A stretch of 29,587 nucleotides of DNA, taken from contig NZ_MUXY01000015.1 of the NCBI RefSeq assembly GCF_002015035.1, positions 1 through 29,587 of the forward strand. Direction: 5' to 3'. Below are positions 1-7,836 of the stretch, one piece after another. The notes under the pieces were generated by a model, which did not search any database, was not told the origin of the DNA, and worked only from the letters and a program-made list of their open reading frames with translations. Origin of the DNA: Haemophilus parahaemolyticus. Lineage in GTDB: Bacteria > Pseudomonadota > Gammaproteobacteria > Enterobacterales > Pasteurellaceae. How positions within the stretch are numbered: position 1 is the stretch's first letter; the number at the start of each line of letters is the position of its first letter. A program made the translations under genes and the position numbers.

Positions 1-40
1 CAAGGGGCAAATTACATTTTTCTCTACAGAAAATTATTAT

Positions 41-1213
41 TTATTCATACCTCAACGCCTGAGCTGGCTCAATTTTCGATGCACTAAATGCGGGATAAAG
101 CGTACACGCGAGCGATAATAAAATCGATACCACCGCAATCACCGTAATTTGCGTTGGAGAAATCAAAGTTGGCAACACAATCGCAGGGTTAATCATTGCA
201 ATCAACGTATCTAAATTCATTGCGGCAGCCACGCCTAAAACGACACCTAAAATCGAGCCAATAATCCCCACAATCGAGCCTTGGAAAATAAAAATTTCCA
301 TCACTTGCGGTTTGGTTAAGCCTTGAGTTTGTAAAATCGCAATTTCGCCCTGTTTATCTACCACCATTAAACTTAGTGAGGTAATAATGTTGGAAATCGC
401 CACCACAATAATGAGGCTAACCAGCAAGCCCATCATATTTTTTTCCATTTTCACCGCTTGGAAAAACTCGCCTTTCTGCTCACGCCAATCATGGATTTGG
501 TATTGATCTCCAGGGAAGTAACGGCTTAATTCGGTAACTTGGAACGGGTCGTTTAAATACAAGCGTATGCCTTGAATATGCTCGTTATCAATCCTGAGCA
601 GTCGCCCCACATCCGCTAAATTCGCAAATAGCGTATATTCGCTGCCATTGCTATTCGCATAATAAAAGCCTGAAATCTGAAACAGACGTTGCATCGGTAC
701 GCGTCCCATCGGTGTGTATTGGCTGTTTTCAGTAATCATAATGCGGATTTTTTCACCTACATTTAGATTCAATTTTTGAGCCAATTGCCAGTTAATTAGC
801 ACGTTAAATTCGCCTTCGGGCAGAAGCTGTACCACATTTTCACCATTTAAAAGCGGATCATCCTGGGCATTTTCCACGCCAATTAGTGAGCCTGCTTCAA
901 TCCCTTGCTGGCTTTGAATAATGATATTCGTGCGGTTAATTGGGTTGGCTTGAGTCACTAAATTTGGTTGGAGCAGTTGCTCATTTTTTGTAAAATGCCC
1001 ATCAATTGGCATCACAACCGCATGTGGCAGTGTGGAAAGCAAATTACGCTTTTGCATATTTTCCAAGCCGTTCATAATGGAAAGCACAATCACCAATGCC
1101 ATTACGCCTAGCACGATGCCAAAGCTGGCGAGGTTGGTCACCAGTCGTCCAAAACGATCAGCACTTTTCGTTCGCCAATACCGCCAAGCGATAAATAGAG
1201 GGATAAAATTCAT
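41..1213 (-). CDS. lolC: Lipoprotein-releasing ABC transporter permease LolC
   Basis: Inner-membrane permease of the LolCDE complex, which extracts outer-membrane lipoproteins from the inner membrane and hands them to LolA. The 390-residue protein has the family layout: one N-terminal membrane helix after the motif SADRFGRLVTNLASFGIVLG, a large periplasmic domain (about residues 50-265), then three C-terminal helices ending in a short tail (PAQALRYE). The LolC-type start (FIAWRYWRTKSADRFGR) supports the ATG at 1213, although no good ribosome site precedes it. lolD and lolE are not in the window; the gene ends 40 bases from the left edge, so they could lie just outside. LolC and LolE are paralogues. 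I chose LolC because in H. influenzae the equivalent gene also sits beside a 2-hydroxyacid dehydrogenase gene (from memory). Confidence 0.85.
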   Translation of the reverse strand: MNFIPLFIAWRYWRTKSADRFGRLVTNLASFGIVLGVMALVIVLSIMNGLENMQKRNLLSTLPHAVVMPIDGHFTKNEQLLQPNLVTQANPINRTNIIIQSQQGIEAGSLIGVENAQDDPLLNGENVVQLLPEGEFNVLINWQLAQKLNLNVGEKIRIMITENSQYTPMGRVPMQRLFQISGFYYANSNGSEYTLFANLADVGRLLRIDNEHIQGIRLYLNDPFQVTELSRYFPGDQYQIHDWREQKGEFFQAVKMEKNMMGLLVSLIIVVAISNIITSLSLMVVDKQGEIAILQTQGLTKPQVMEIFIFQGSIVGIIGSILGVVLGVAAAMNLDTLIAMINPAIVLPTLISPTQITVIAVVSILLSLACTLYPAFSASKIEPAQALRYE

Positions 1214-1240
1214 ATTATATAAATCATATAAAGTACTTCA

Positions 1241-1262
1241 CCCCCTCCATTTACGGAGGGGG
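1241..1262. repeat. GC-rich intergenic hairpin (REP-like)
   Basis: CCCCCTCC and GGAGGGGG form a perfect 8-bp stem around a 6-base loop. ACTT and AAGT extend the symmetry outside it. It lies between the hydroxyacid dehydrogenase terminator and the lolC start. It resembles the G/C-run hairpins at 4982-4999 and 7077-7187, so it may belong to a dispersed intergenic family. Confidence 0.6.
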
Positions 1263-1264
1263 AA

Positions 1265-1304
1265 AGTAAAAAATAAAGGGAAGACTATCTTACCATCTTC
1301 CCTA
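1265..1304 (-). terminator. Rho-independent terminator of the hydroxyacid dehydrogenase gene
   Basis: On the minus strand an AGGGAAGA / TCTTCCCT stem (1277-1284 with 1296-1303) is followed by a T-rich stretch (TTATTTTTTACTTT). It lies about 20 bases after the stop codon at 1323. Confidence 0.75.
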
Positions 1305-1322
1305 TTTTTGCTAAAACATTAA

Positions 1323-2270
1323 TTACTTGCCAGTTTTTACAAACTCTTCAATATTTTGAGCAACTTTATTGACCAATGTTGTAACCGCTGAATCGCTTGC
1401 CCACGCAATGTGTGGGGTAACCAACAAATTCGGTAAGCGTTTAGCTGCTTGAATAAGCGGATCATCAATTGCTGGTGGCTCTTTTACTAACACATCTAAC
1501 GCTGCCCCTGCAATTTGACGAGATTCTAATGCTTGTAACAATGCTTTTTCATCTACTACAGGTCCGCGGCTGCAGTTAATCAAATAAGCGGTTGGCTTCA
1601 TCAATGCTAAAGTTTCTGCATTAATTAAATTTTGTGTTTGCTCGGTAAGTGGACAGTGCAAAGTAATCACATCCGCTTGTTTGAATACGTCCTCAAACGG
1701 TGTATAGCCTTCACGAATGGTTGTTGCACCTTGATGCTCTGCAAAAATTACGTTCATTCCGACCGCTTGTGCAAGGCGAGCAACCTCCGCACCAGTATTG
1801 CCTTTGCCGAATACCCCAAGCGTTGCACCACGAATATCGGTAATTGGATAATCGGTGTAGCAGAACTGCCCACAAGTCGCCCAACGGTCGCTGGTCACTT
1901 GGTCGTGATGGTAACTCATTAAGCTATGTTTAAGCGAAAAAATCATCCCCAATACGTGCTCTGGCACGGTCACAGAAGAGTAACCTGTGACATTTTTTAC
2001 ACAAATACCAAGCTCTTTTGCTGCCACTAAATCCACGTTATTTGTGCCTGTTGCCGTAATCGCAATCAATTTTAATTTAGGTAATTTCGCTAATAATTCA
2101 CGCCCAAGTAATACTTTACTGGTCACGATAATATCGGCATCTTTGGCACGCTCAAAGGTCTCATCGCTACTTGTGCGGTCATACTCCACCCAATTGTGCG
2201 GAAAACTTGGACGAGGAATGTCGTGTGTGGCAGGAATGCCTGTACGGTCTAGGAATACAATATTTAGCAT
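1323..2270 (-). CDS. D-isomer-specific 2-hydroxyacid dehydrogenase
   Basis: NAD(P)-dependent cytosolic oxidoreductase that interconverts a 2-oxoacid and a D-2-hydroxyacid; hydroxypyruvate/glycerate or glyoxylate are plausible substrates. The 315-residue length is normal for the family. The Rossmann motif GKGNTG is at residues 155-160. The family signature HCPLTEQT is near 205-212, and the catalytic Arg (NCSRGP, R235), Glu (E264) and His (TPHIAWAS, H287) are all present. The start is fixed by AAAAGGAGC upstream of the ATG at 2270. The gene has its own terminator and is separated from mglC by paired uptake sequences, so it is probably monocistronic. Whether it is hprA-, ghrB- or ldhA-like cannot be decided from motifs, so no symbol is given. 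Confidence 0.85.
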   Translation of the reverse strand: MLNIVFLDRTGIPATHDIPRPSFPHNWVEYDRTSSDETFERAKDADIIVTSKVLLGRELLAKLPKLKLIAITATGTNNVDLVAAKELGICVKNVTGYSSVTVPEHVLGMIFSLKHSLMSYHHDQVTSDRWATCGQFCYTDYPITDIRGATLGVFGKGNTGAEVARLAQAVGMNVIFAEHQGATTIREGYTPFEDVFKQADVITLHCPLTEQTQNLINAETLALMKPTAYLINCSRGPVVDEKALLQALESRQIAGAALDVLVKEPPAIDDPLIQAAKRLPNLLVTPHIAWASDSAVTTLVNKVAQNIEEFVKTGK

Positions 2271-2306
2271 AGCAAGCTCCTTTTTCTTTTGTGTTGTAAG
2301 GGATAT

Positions 2307-2352
2307 GCAAGCGGTCGAGTTTACAAAAAATCGTGCAAATTCGACCGCTTGT
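2307..2352. repeat. Inverted pair of DNA uptake sequences
   Basis: GCAAGCGGTCGA (2307-2318) and its complement TCGACCGCTTG (2341-2351) face each other across a 22-base spacer. Both are near-exact copies of the Pasteurellaceae uptake word ACAAGCGGTC. They form a long hairpin just after mglC, which may help end the mgl transcript, but no T-run follows on that strand. Confidence 0.75.
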
Positions 2353-2396
2353 TATTGATGTGTAAGTGCAAATTGCCCTTACTTTATTCTGATTAA

Positions 2397-3407
2397 CTAT
2401 TTTTTCTTCGCGTATTTCAATGAGTCAATCGCAACGGCTAACACGATGATGCCACCTTTGATGATGTATTGCCAGTAAGGGTTTACGCCGATGTAGGTTA
2501 AACCATAGTTGATAACGGTGAAGATTAATACCCCTGTTACTACGCCGATGATAGTACCCACACCACCTGCGAATGACACACCACCTACTACGCAGGCTGC
2601 GATTGCGTCCATTTCATACATAAAACCTAAGTTGTTGGTTGCACTACCGATACGGCCTGCTTCTAACATACCACCGAAGGCGTAGAAGATACCTGATACC
2701 ATATAGATACCCATTAAGTTCATTGCTACGTTTACGCCTGAAACTTTCGCTGCTTCTGGGTTACCACCAATCGCGAACACGTTTTTACCGAAACGGGTTT
2801 TGTTCCATAAAATCCACATAATCACGGTTGCAATGGCTGCATAAATAGTGATGTATGAGAGTTTAAAGCCACCAAGTCGGAAGAAACCTTGTGCAAAGTC
2901 TGAGAAATTTTCGCTAAAGCCTGCGATGGGTGATGAACCTACAGCATCATAGTAAAGTGAGTTGATACCGTAGATGATGATCATTGTCCCCATTGTGGCA
3001 ATGAATGGTGTTACGTTTAAGTAAGCAATCACAAAGCCGTTAAACAAACCGATAATTGCACCGATACCACAGATAATAAGCACCACCACAGGAATTGGCA
3101 TTTCTGCAAGGTTCGGGAATACTTTGTTCATATTATCCATTGCTTGTAAGAGCGTAGCAGAGATTACCGCAGCAAGACCGACCTGACGACCAGCGGATAA
3201 GTCGGTACCTTGAGTAACAATCAGCCCTGCAACACCAAGAGCGATGATTAAACGTACTGAAGATTGGGTTAAGATGTTACTAAAATTTCGTAAACTCAAA
3301 AAGCTAGGATCTTGTGCGATAATGATAATAAGTAAGATCAATAACACAAAATAGATGGCATTTTGTTTCAGAAAATTAAGTGCTTTGTTAGGTTGTACCG
3401 CAGACAT
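2397..3407 (-). CDS. mglC: Galactose/methyl-galactoside ABC transporter permease MglC
   Basis: Inner-membrane channel subunit for high-affinity galactose and methyl-galactoside uptake, working with MglA (ATPase) and MglB (binding protein). The 336 residues hold about eight to ten hydrophobic segments. Typical sugar-permease motifs include GTDLSAGRQVGLAAV near residue 67, the conserved loop NKTRFGKNVFAIGGNPEAAKVSGVN (split here as NKTRFGKN and AIGGNPEAAKVSGVN), and GRIGSATNNLGFMYEMDAIAA. This matches the BPD_transp_2 family in length and pattern. The start at 3407 is 14 bases after the mglA stop and preceded by AGGAGTG, which indicates translation from the same mRNA. It is the last gene of the operon. 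Confidence 0.95.
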   Translation of the reverse strand: MSAVQPNKALNFLKQNAIYFVLLILLIIIIAQDPSFLSLRNFSNILTQSSVRLIIALGVAGLIVTQGTDLSAGRQVGLAAVISATLLQAMDNMNKVFPNLAEMPIPVVVLIICGIGAIIGLFNGFVIAYLNVTPFIATMGTMIIIYGINSLYYDAVGSSPIAGFSENFSDFAQGFFRLGGFKLSYITIYAAIATVIMWILWNKTRFGKNVFAIGGNPEAAKVSGVNVAMNLMGIYMVSGIFYAFGGMLEAGRIGSATNNLGFMYEMDAIAACVVGGVSFAGGVGTIIGVVTGVLIFTVINYGLTYIGVNPYWQYIIKGGIIVLAVAIDSLKYAKKK

Positions 3408-3421
3408 AATTCACTCCTGAT

Positions 3422-4921
3422 TTATAAGTATTTTGCCGCAAGTTGTAATATTTCTTCTTGGGAGGTTTTTGCCGTTTCGACAATGCCCGCCACTTTACCA
3501 TTACTCATCACGATAATTCGGTCGGTTACGCCAAGTAATTCTGGCATTTCCGATGAAATCATAATGATGCCTTTTCCTTTATTGGCAAGTTCAAGGATCA
3601 GTTGGTAAATCTCAAATTTCGCCCCGATATCGATACCACGGGTTGGTTCATCTAGCATTAACACTTCTGGTTGGGTTAATAACCAACGTCCGATGATCAC
3701 TTTTTGTTGGTTACCGCCTGAAAGTGAGCCAATCGATGTGCCGTGCGATGGGGTTTTTACGTTCATTGAGTCAATTACCCATTGGGTATCGCTTTTCATT
3801 TTTTTGTTACTCAATAAGCCGAATTTGCCTAAGTACGATTTCATATTTGAAATGAGGGAGTTAAATTCGATACTTAAATTAGCGTAAATCCCTGTGGAGC
3901 GACGCTCTTCGGTTACCAAAGCAAAGCCGTTGTTAATCGCTTCAAAAGCATTGCGGTTACGAATTTCTTTACCGTGGAGTTTAATTACACCGCTTGCTTT
4001 TTCACGCACCCCGAAGATGGTTTCTACAATATCGGTACGTTTTGCACCTACCAAACCTGCTACGCCAAGCACTTCGCCTTTACGTAATTCAAAGGTGATA
4101 TCTTGAATTGAAGGTTGGTTTTTCGCAGTTAAGTGTTCGACTTCTAAGATTACCTCTTGTGGTACATTGGTTTTTTCTGGGAAACGTTGGGTTAATTCAC
4201 GCCCTACCATCATAGAAACCACTTGATCCATTGAGGTATCTTTAATCGCCACGGTATTCACCCATTTACCATCACGTAAAATCGTAATTTCATCACAAAT
4301 TTTGAAGATTTCGTCCATTTTGTGTGAGATGTAGATAATGCCACAGCCTCTGTCTTTTAATTTTTGGATGATTTTGAATAAGTGTTCTACCTCTTTTTCA
4401 GAGAGCGAAGAGGTTGGCTCATCCATAATCACGATTTTCGCATTGTAAGAGAACGCTTTAGCGATTTCGATCATCTGCATTTCAGACACAGAGAGTTTTG
4501 CCACTTTTTCCCTTGGATCAACATCAATGTCTAATTCATCAAAAATCGCTTTTGTATCGCGATACATTTTATCGTGGTCCACAAATGGACCTTTTAGTGG
4601 ATAACGCCCGAGCCAAAGGTTATCCATTACGCTCACTTGTTTAACCAGGTTCAACTCTTGGTGAACCATTGAAATACCGTTTTCAAGTGCCTCTTTAGAT
4701 GTTTTGAAATTAACGGGCTTACCTAAAAACAGAATTTCACCTTCATCTTTTGCATAAATACCAAACAAGCATTTTAAAAGGGTCGATTTCCCCGCACCGT
4801 TTTCACCCATTAAGGCGTGTACGCTGTGCGATTTTACCGTTAGATTAGCGTGGTCTAAGGCTTTTACCCCAGGGAACGATTTACTAACGTTTGTCATTGT
4901 GAGTAGTACTTCGTTTGTCAT
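3422..4921 (-). CDS. mglA: Galactose/methyl-galactoside ABC transporter ATP-binding protein MglA
   Basis: Cytoplasmic ATPase that energises MglC. The 499-residue protein contains two fused ABC domains, as usual for sugar importers of this class. The first has Walker [10 protein letters not shown] (39-47), signature LSVSEMQ and Walker [13 protein letters not shown]. In the second, the Walker A region is degenerate (GLVGAKRTD), followed by LSGGNQQKV and [12 protein letters not shown]. The degenerate second P-loop is normal for MglA/RbsA/AraG. The ATG at 4921 follows GGAGTGAG on the minus strand. It is separated from mglB by 117 bases holding a GC-rich hairpin, which is the usual arrangement when the binding protein is made in excess. 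Confidence 0.95.
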   Translation of the reverse strand: MTNEVLLTMTNVSKSFPGVKALDHANLTVKSHSVHALMGENGAGKSTLLKCLFGIYAKDEGEILFLGKPVNFKTSKEALENGISMVHQELNLVKQVSVMDNLWLGRYPLKGPFVDHDKMYRDTKAIFDELDIDVDPREKVAKLSVSEMQMIEIAKAFSYNAKIVIMDEPTSSLSEKEVEHLFKIIQKLKDRGCGIIYISHKMDEIFKICDEITILRDGKWVNTVAIKDTSMDQVVSMMVGRELTQRFPEKTNVPQEVILEVEHLTAKNQPSIQDITFELRKGEVLGVAGLVGAKRTDIVETIFGVREKASGVIKLHGKEIRNRNAFEAINNGFALVTEERRSTGIYANLSIEFNSLISNMKSYLGKFGLLSNKKMKSDTQWVIDSMNVKTPSHGTSIGSLSGGNQQKVIIGRWLLTQPEVLMLDEPTRGIDIGAKFEIYQLILELANKGKGIIMISSEMPELLGVTDRIIVMSNGKVAGIVETAKTSQEEILQLAAKYL

Positions 4922-4981
4922 ATCTCACTCCGTGTAAAAAATTGAGGCACGGACAATAAATGATTGAAATTCTTAAAATAC

Positions 4982-4999
4982 CTCCCTCCCACTAGGGAG
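4982..4999 (-). repeat. Hairpin between mglB and mglA
   Basis: CTCCCT (4982-4987) and AGGGAG (4994-4999) form a perfect 6-bp stem with a 6-base loop, flanked by more C/G runs. It lies in the 117-base mglB-mglA gap. Established parallels in other enterobacterial transport operons suggest a 3' stabiliser of the upstream binding-protein message. That role is inferred here. Confidence 0.55.
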
Positions 5000-5038
5000 A
5001 GAGGGAATTTCATCAGACTTTGCCAATGCCTTTAATTA

Positions 5039-6031
5039 TTATTTTAAAAATTTATTAAGGTTGTCAGCATCCACACCTAGGTAAGGAATACGTACGACAT
5101 TTTTTTCAAGTTTTAGATCTGTGCCAGCAGTGGCATCTTTACCTGCTGAAAGGTTAGTGGATAATGCGATAACCGCTTTCGCTTGACCCACACCATCATT
5201 TAACACAGTACCTGCAATTTCACCTTTTTTGATAAGTTGTAATACTTCAGGTAACGCATCCACACCGAAGATTGGTAATTTTTTACCGTGTGCTTTAGTC
5301 GCTTCTAATGCACCCATTGCCATACCATCGTTGTTTGAAATAATCACTTCAATTTGGTCTGCTTTCGGGCTGGTTAACCAAGCGTCAGTTTTATCTTTCG
5401 CCATTGCCGCATCCCACATACCAGTGTCGATGAATAATTGCTCAGTTTGAATACCTTGTTTGTTTAATTCATCTACAACGTATTTTGTACGTGCTTCCGC
5501 ATCTGGGTGACCTGGTTCACCTTTTAATAATACGTATTGGATTTTACCGTCTTTATTTAAGTCTAACGCAGGGTTTGCTTTCCATTGTTTCGCAATTAAG
5601 TCTCCTTGAATCACGCCAGATTCTTTAGGGTCTGTACCCACATAGTAAGCGTGTTCATAGCTACCAATCGCTTTTGCACCTGGATCTTTGTTAAAGAAGA
5701 TCACTGGTACATCATCCCCTTTCGCTTTACCAATGATGGTTGGCGCTGCTGATGGGTCTACTAAGTTGATAGCTAATGCTTTCACACCTTTAGAAAGTAA
5801 GCCATCAACTTGGTCGTTTTGGATAGATTGTGTGTTTTGAGAGTCATTCATTAACAACTCGACATCTTTATGTTGAGCCGCTTCTTTTTCGATCTCTTTA
5901 CGCATTAACGCCATAAAGTTATCGTCATATTTATAAATGGTCACACCGATACGATCTTTCGCTTGAGCAGTACCTACTGCTGAACCTAATGCAACCGCGA
6001 ATGCTACAGCACTTAAAATCATTTTTTTCAT
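5039..6031 (-). CDS. mglB: Periplasmic D-galactose/glucose-binding protein MglB
   Basis: Periplasmic receptor that captures galactose/glucose and delivers it to MglAC; in enteric bacteria it also feeds chemotaxis. The chosen start is the ATG at 6031, giving 330 residues, because it follows AAGGGGAAATTCT on the minus strand. An in-frame upstream ATG at 6058 would add nine residues in front of an otherwise ideal signal peptide. The signal peptide is [20 protein letters not shown] followed by TAQA, cleaved before [16 protein letters not shown]. Mature-protein landmarks are typical of the Peripla_BP family: [57 protein letters not shown] and [10 protein letters not shown]. First gene of mglBAC, with the CRP-type promoter described upstream. 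Confidence 0.95.
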   Translation of the reverse strand: MKKMILSAVAFAVALGSAVGTAQAKDRIGVTIYKYDDNFMALMRKEIEKEAAQHKDVELLMNDSQNTQSIQNDQVDGLLSKGVKALAINLVDPSAAPTIIGKAKGDDVPVIFFNKDPGAKAIGSYEHAYYVGTDPKESGVIQGDLIAKQWKANPALDLNKDGKIQYVLLKGEPGHPDAEARTKYVVDELNKQGIQTEQLFIDTGMWDAAMAKDKTDAWLTSPKADQIEVIISNNDGMAMGALEATKAHGKKLPIFGVDALPEVLQLIKKGEIAGTVLNDGVGQAKAVIALSTNLSAGKDATAGTDLKLEKNVVRIPYLGVDADNLNKFLK

Positions 6032-6083
6032 AGAATTTCCCCTTAAGTGGAATGACATAGAGAGATTTTAGAGAGTCATTAAA

Positions 6084-6100
6084 TTGTTATACCCTAACAA
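6084..6100. promoter_or_regulatory. Inverted repeat downstream of the mgl start site, candidate operator
   Basis: TTGTTA and TAACAA flank a 5-base centre. If the predicted mgl start (about 6104) is right, the repeat covers about +4 to +20, a position where a repressor would block transcription. It lacks the central CG of GalR/GalS operators, so the binding protein is unknown. Confidence 0.35.
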
Positions 6101-6103
6101 CTT

Positions 6104-6156
6104 GCTCTAGATAATATAGATTTATGGAGGAATAATCCGTGATCTGCTTCACAAAA
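6104..6156 (-). promoter_or_regulatory. CRP-dependent promoter of mglBAC
   Basis: CGTGATCTGCTTCACA (6138-6153) fits the TGTGA-N6-TCACA CRP site with one mismatch in the half-sites. On the minus strand TATTAT (6111-6116) is a good -10 and implies a start near 6104. That puts the CRP centre (6145.5) at about -41.5, the classic class II position. The -35 hexamer at the right distance (CGGATT) is poor, as expected for an activator-dependent promoter. Confidence 0.7.
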
Positions 6157-6219
6157 TTTAACATTTGAGTTTTTATTGTTGAAATTTTAGCCTTCTTTGT
6201 AAAGTTTTTGGTTTTTTCG

Positions 6220-6228
6220 ACCGCTTGT
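6220..6228 (-). repeat. DNA uptake sequence, exact 9-mer
   Basis: ACCGCTTGT is an exact complement of ACAAGCGGT, preceded by TTTTTTCG. Other copies seen are 2344-2352, 6408-6416 (in the RNase gene), 28182-28190 and 28539-28547 (in the adhesin gene). Copies with one changed base (ACCGCTTGC) are at 11489-11497, 13258-13266, 13804-13812, 14841-14849 and 15514-15522. These identify the Apl-type uptake dialect. Confidence 0.8.
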
Positions 6229-6273
6229 TTTATAGTACACACCTTTATGATTTGCTTTTAACCTATTTATTTT

Positions 6274-6984
6274 ATGAAATTAACCAAAAAGACGATTAAT
6301 CTATTGATTTTTCTTTTTGCGATTATTGTTTCTTACTTTTTAAATCAGCAAGAAAAATCAAAACCTACTCAAACAATAACTGCTTCTAGCACTGCCATTC
6401 AAGCCCAACAAGCGGTTAAAAATAGTTACGATATTGCAATGGCAGATGACAAATACGGACAAAACGTTACTGCACCTGTTGATTACTATATGCTTGCGCT
6501 CTCTTGGTCTCCTGCATTTTGTGAAGCACAGCGCGAAAAAAATCACGGTAAAATCCCTGAAAAGGCAGCCTATCAATGTGCAAGCGATCGCCAATTCGGT
6601 TGGGTCATTCACGGGCTTTGGGCACAGAATAAAAATGCAAAATCTGTCGAAGAACACCCACGTTTTTGCCAAGGCGACTTGCCGTCTGTTTCGCCACAAA
6701 TTATCGAAAAATATTTGCCCGAATCCCCAGGAGCTTCACTATTACAAGGCGAATGGGAAAAGCACGGTGCTTGTGGATTCAACGATCCTGAAAGCTATTT
6801 TGCCAAACAGAAAGCCTTGTTTGATGATTTAGTCTTGCCTGATATGTGGATGCGAAATAATGAGCTTTTCCGATGGATGCGTAAAAATAATCCCAAATTA
6901 GACCGCGTGTATTTAGGGGCAAGCAAGAATGAGCTTTATATTTGCTACGATAAACAATGGAATGTGATGGATTGTCCGAGATAA
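6274..6984 (+). CDS. rna: Ribonuclease T2 family enzyme, periplasmic (RNase I-like)
   Basis: Metal-independent endoribonuclease that cuts RNA through 2',3'-cyclic phosphates. Both conserved active-site segments are present: CAS I as WVIHGLWAQ (residues 110-118) and CAS II as EWEKHGACG (160-168), each with its catalytic His, plus Glu and Lys in CAS II. An N-terminal hydrophobic segment (INLLIFLFAIIVSYFL) acts as an export signal or membrane anchor, so the catalytic domain faces the periplasm. Several Cys residues (AFCEAQ, YQCAS, RFCQG, GACGF, YICYD, MDCPR) suit disulfides in that compartment. At 236 residues it is slightly shorter than E. coli RNase I. It is divergent from mglB and appears monocistronic; an uptake sequence lies upstream and another within the gene. 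Confidence 0.88.
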   Translation: MKLTKKTINLLIFLFAIIVSYFLNQQEKSKPTQTITASSTAIQAQQAVKNSYDIAMADDKYGQNVTAPVDYYMLALSWSPAFCEAQREKNHGKIPEKAAYQCASDRQFGWVIHGLWAQNKNAKSVEEHPRFCQGDLPSVSPQIIEKYLPESPGASLLQGEWEKHGACGFNDPESYFAKQKALFDDLVLPDMWMRNNELFRWMRKNNPKLDRVYLGASKNELYICYDKQWNVMDCPR

Positions 6985-7076
6985 TATGAAGTAATTTCTT
7001 CGTTAATTAAGACTGCCACAAATGCTTGCATTTGAACGTTACTTTAGCAACGGCTCGAAGTGTTAGCGTAGCGAAT

Positions 7077-7187
7077 AAATCTCCCTTACCCCTCTTTGCT
7101 AAAGAGGGGAATGTTTTTGATGAGGAATAGAGATCTCCATTTTCACTGAGATTCCCCCTCTTTAACAAAGAGGGGTAGGGGAGATTT
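7077..7187. repeat. Intergenic element with 35-bp terminal inverted repeats, each a hairpin
   Basis: The left arm (7077-7110) reads AAATCTCCCTTACCCC... and the right arm (7152-7187) is its near-perfect complement, ending ...GGGGTAGGGGAGATTT. Each arm itself contains a hairpin (CCCCTCTTT with AAAGAGGGG, loop of three). The centre (7111-7151) is about 41 bases of AT-rich DNA. The structure recalls paired REP elements or a very small MITE. No gene is carried. It lies between the RNase T2 gene and sprT, and could form a strong cruciform or RNA stem between them. Confidence 0.75.
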
Positions 7188-7220
7188 GGCAGAATAAAAT
7201 CCAACCAGATAAATAATTTT

Positions 7221-7712
7221 ATGCCAGACCTAAGAATTCTCAAACTCCAAGCTCAACGGCAATTAAAACAAAGCCTTGCACTTGCTAACCAATTCTTTAA
7301 CAAAGAATTTACAATACCCGTGATGAACTTCGAACTCCACGGACAAAAAGCAGGTGTGGCATATTTACAACAAAATGAAATTTGCCTTAATCCTGTATTA
7401 TTGGTAGAAAATGGTGCTGCGTTTATTCAACAAGTTGTGCCTCACGAGTTGGCTCATTTACTTGTTTATCAACAATTCGGACGTGTGCAACCGCACGGTA
7501 AAGAGTGGAAAATGATGATGGAGCAAGTACTCGGTGTGCCTGCACATATCTATCACAAATTCAGTACCGCGAGTGTTGCTAAGCAATTCTCTTACCAATG
7601 CGACTGCCAAACGCACCTGCTTTCAGTCCGCCGACACAATGCTATTCAACGTAACCAACGCAGTTATATCTGCCGAAATTGTAACCAACCATTGCGATTA
7701 TTGCTCGCATAA
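7221..7712 (+). CDS. sprT: SprT-family zinc metallopeptidase-like protein
   Basis: Member of the SprT/SprT-like (DUF335) family. The bacterial proteins are poorly characterised, while eukaryotic relatives (Spartan) degrade DNA-protein crosslinks. The 163-residue length is normal. The zinc-protease motif HELAH is at 75-79, with the third ligand probably H92 in PHGKEW. A C-terminal zinc-ribbon-like CxC (127, 129) and CxxC (151, 154) follow. No signal peptide, so cytosolic. The start at 7221 ([15 protein letters not shown]) has only a weak ribosome site, but it gives the usual N-terminal helix ahead of the fold. It follows the hairpin element at 7077-7187. Confidence 0.88.
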   Translation: MPDLRILKLQAQRQLKQSLALANQFFNKEFTIPVMNFELHGQKAGVAYLQQNEICLNPVLLVENGAAFIQQVVPHELAHLLVYQQFGRVQPHGKEWKMMMEQVLGVPAHIYHKFSTASVAKQFSYQCDCQTHLLSVRRHNAIQRNQRSYICRNCNQPLRLLLA

Positions 7713-7836
7713 CATTCCTTATAAGCGGGCAGAGTTTCGTTAAAAAATTGTTAAAATGGCTAGACATTCCGCTTAAAGTCCTTACAATTCACGCCAGTTT
7801 TATTTTTTAAATTTCTAAAAAAATTCGGAGTATATT

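Noticed and set aside
1032..1322. Plus-strand frame across the lolC start and intergenic hairpins
   Set aside because: Most of it is antisense to lolC, and the rest is translated terminator/hairpin sequence (LHPLHLRRGKVK).
6358..6699. 113-codon minus-strand frame
   Set aside because: It lies wholly inside the RNase T2 gene, whose active-site motifs are intact. The antisense product has no recognisable features.
7007..7243. Open minus-strand frame between the RNase gene and sprT
   Set aside because: It is translated from the hairpin element (SLLKRG/SLAKRG are products of the inverted arms) and overlaps the sprT start, with no ribosome site.
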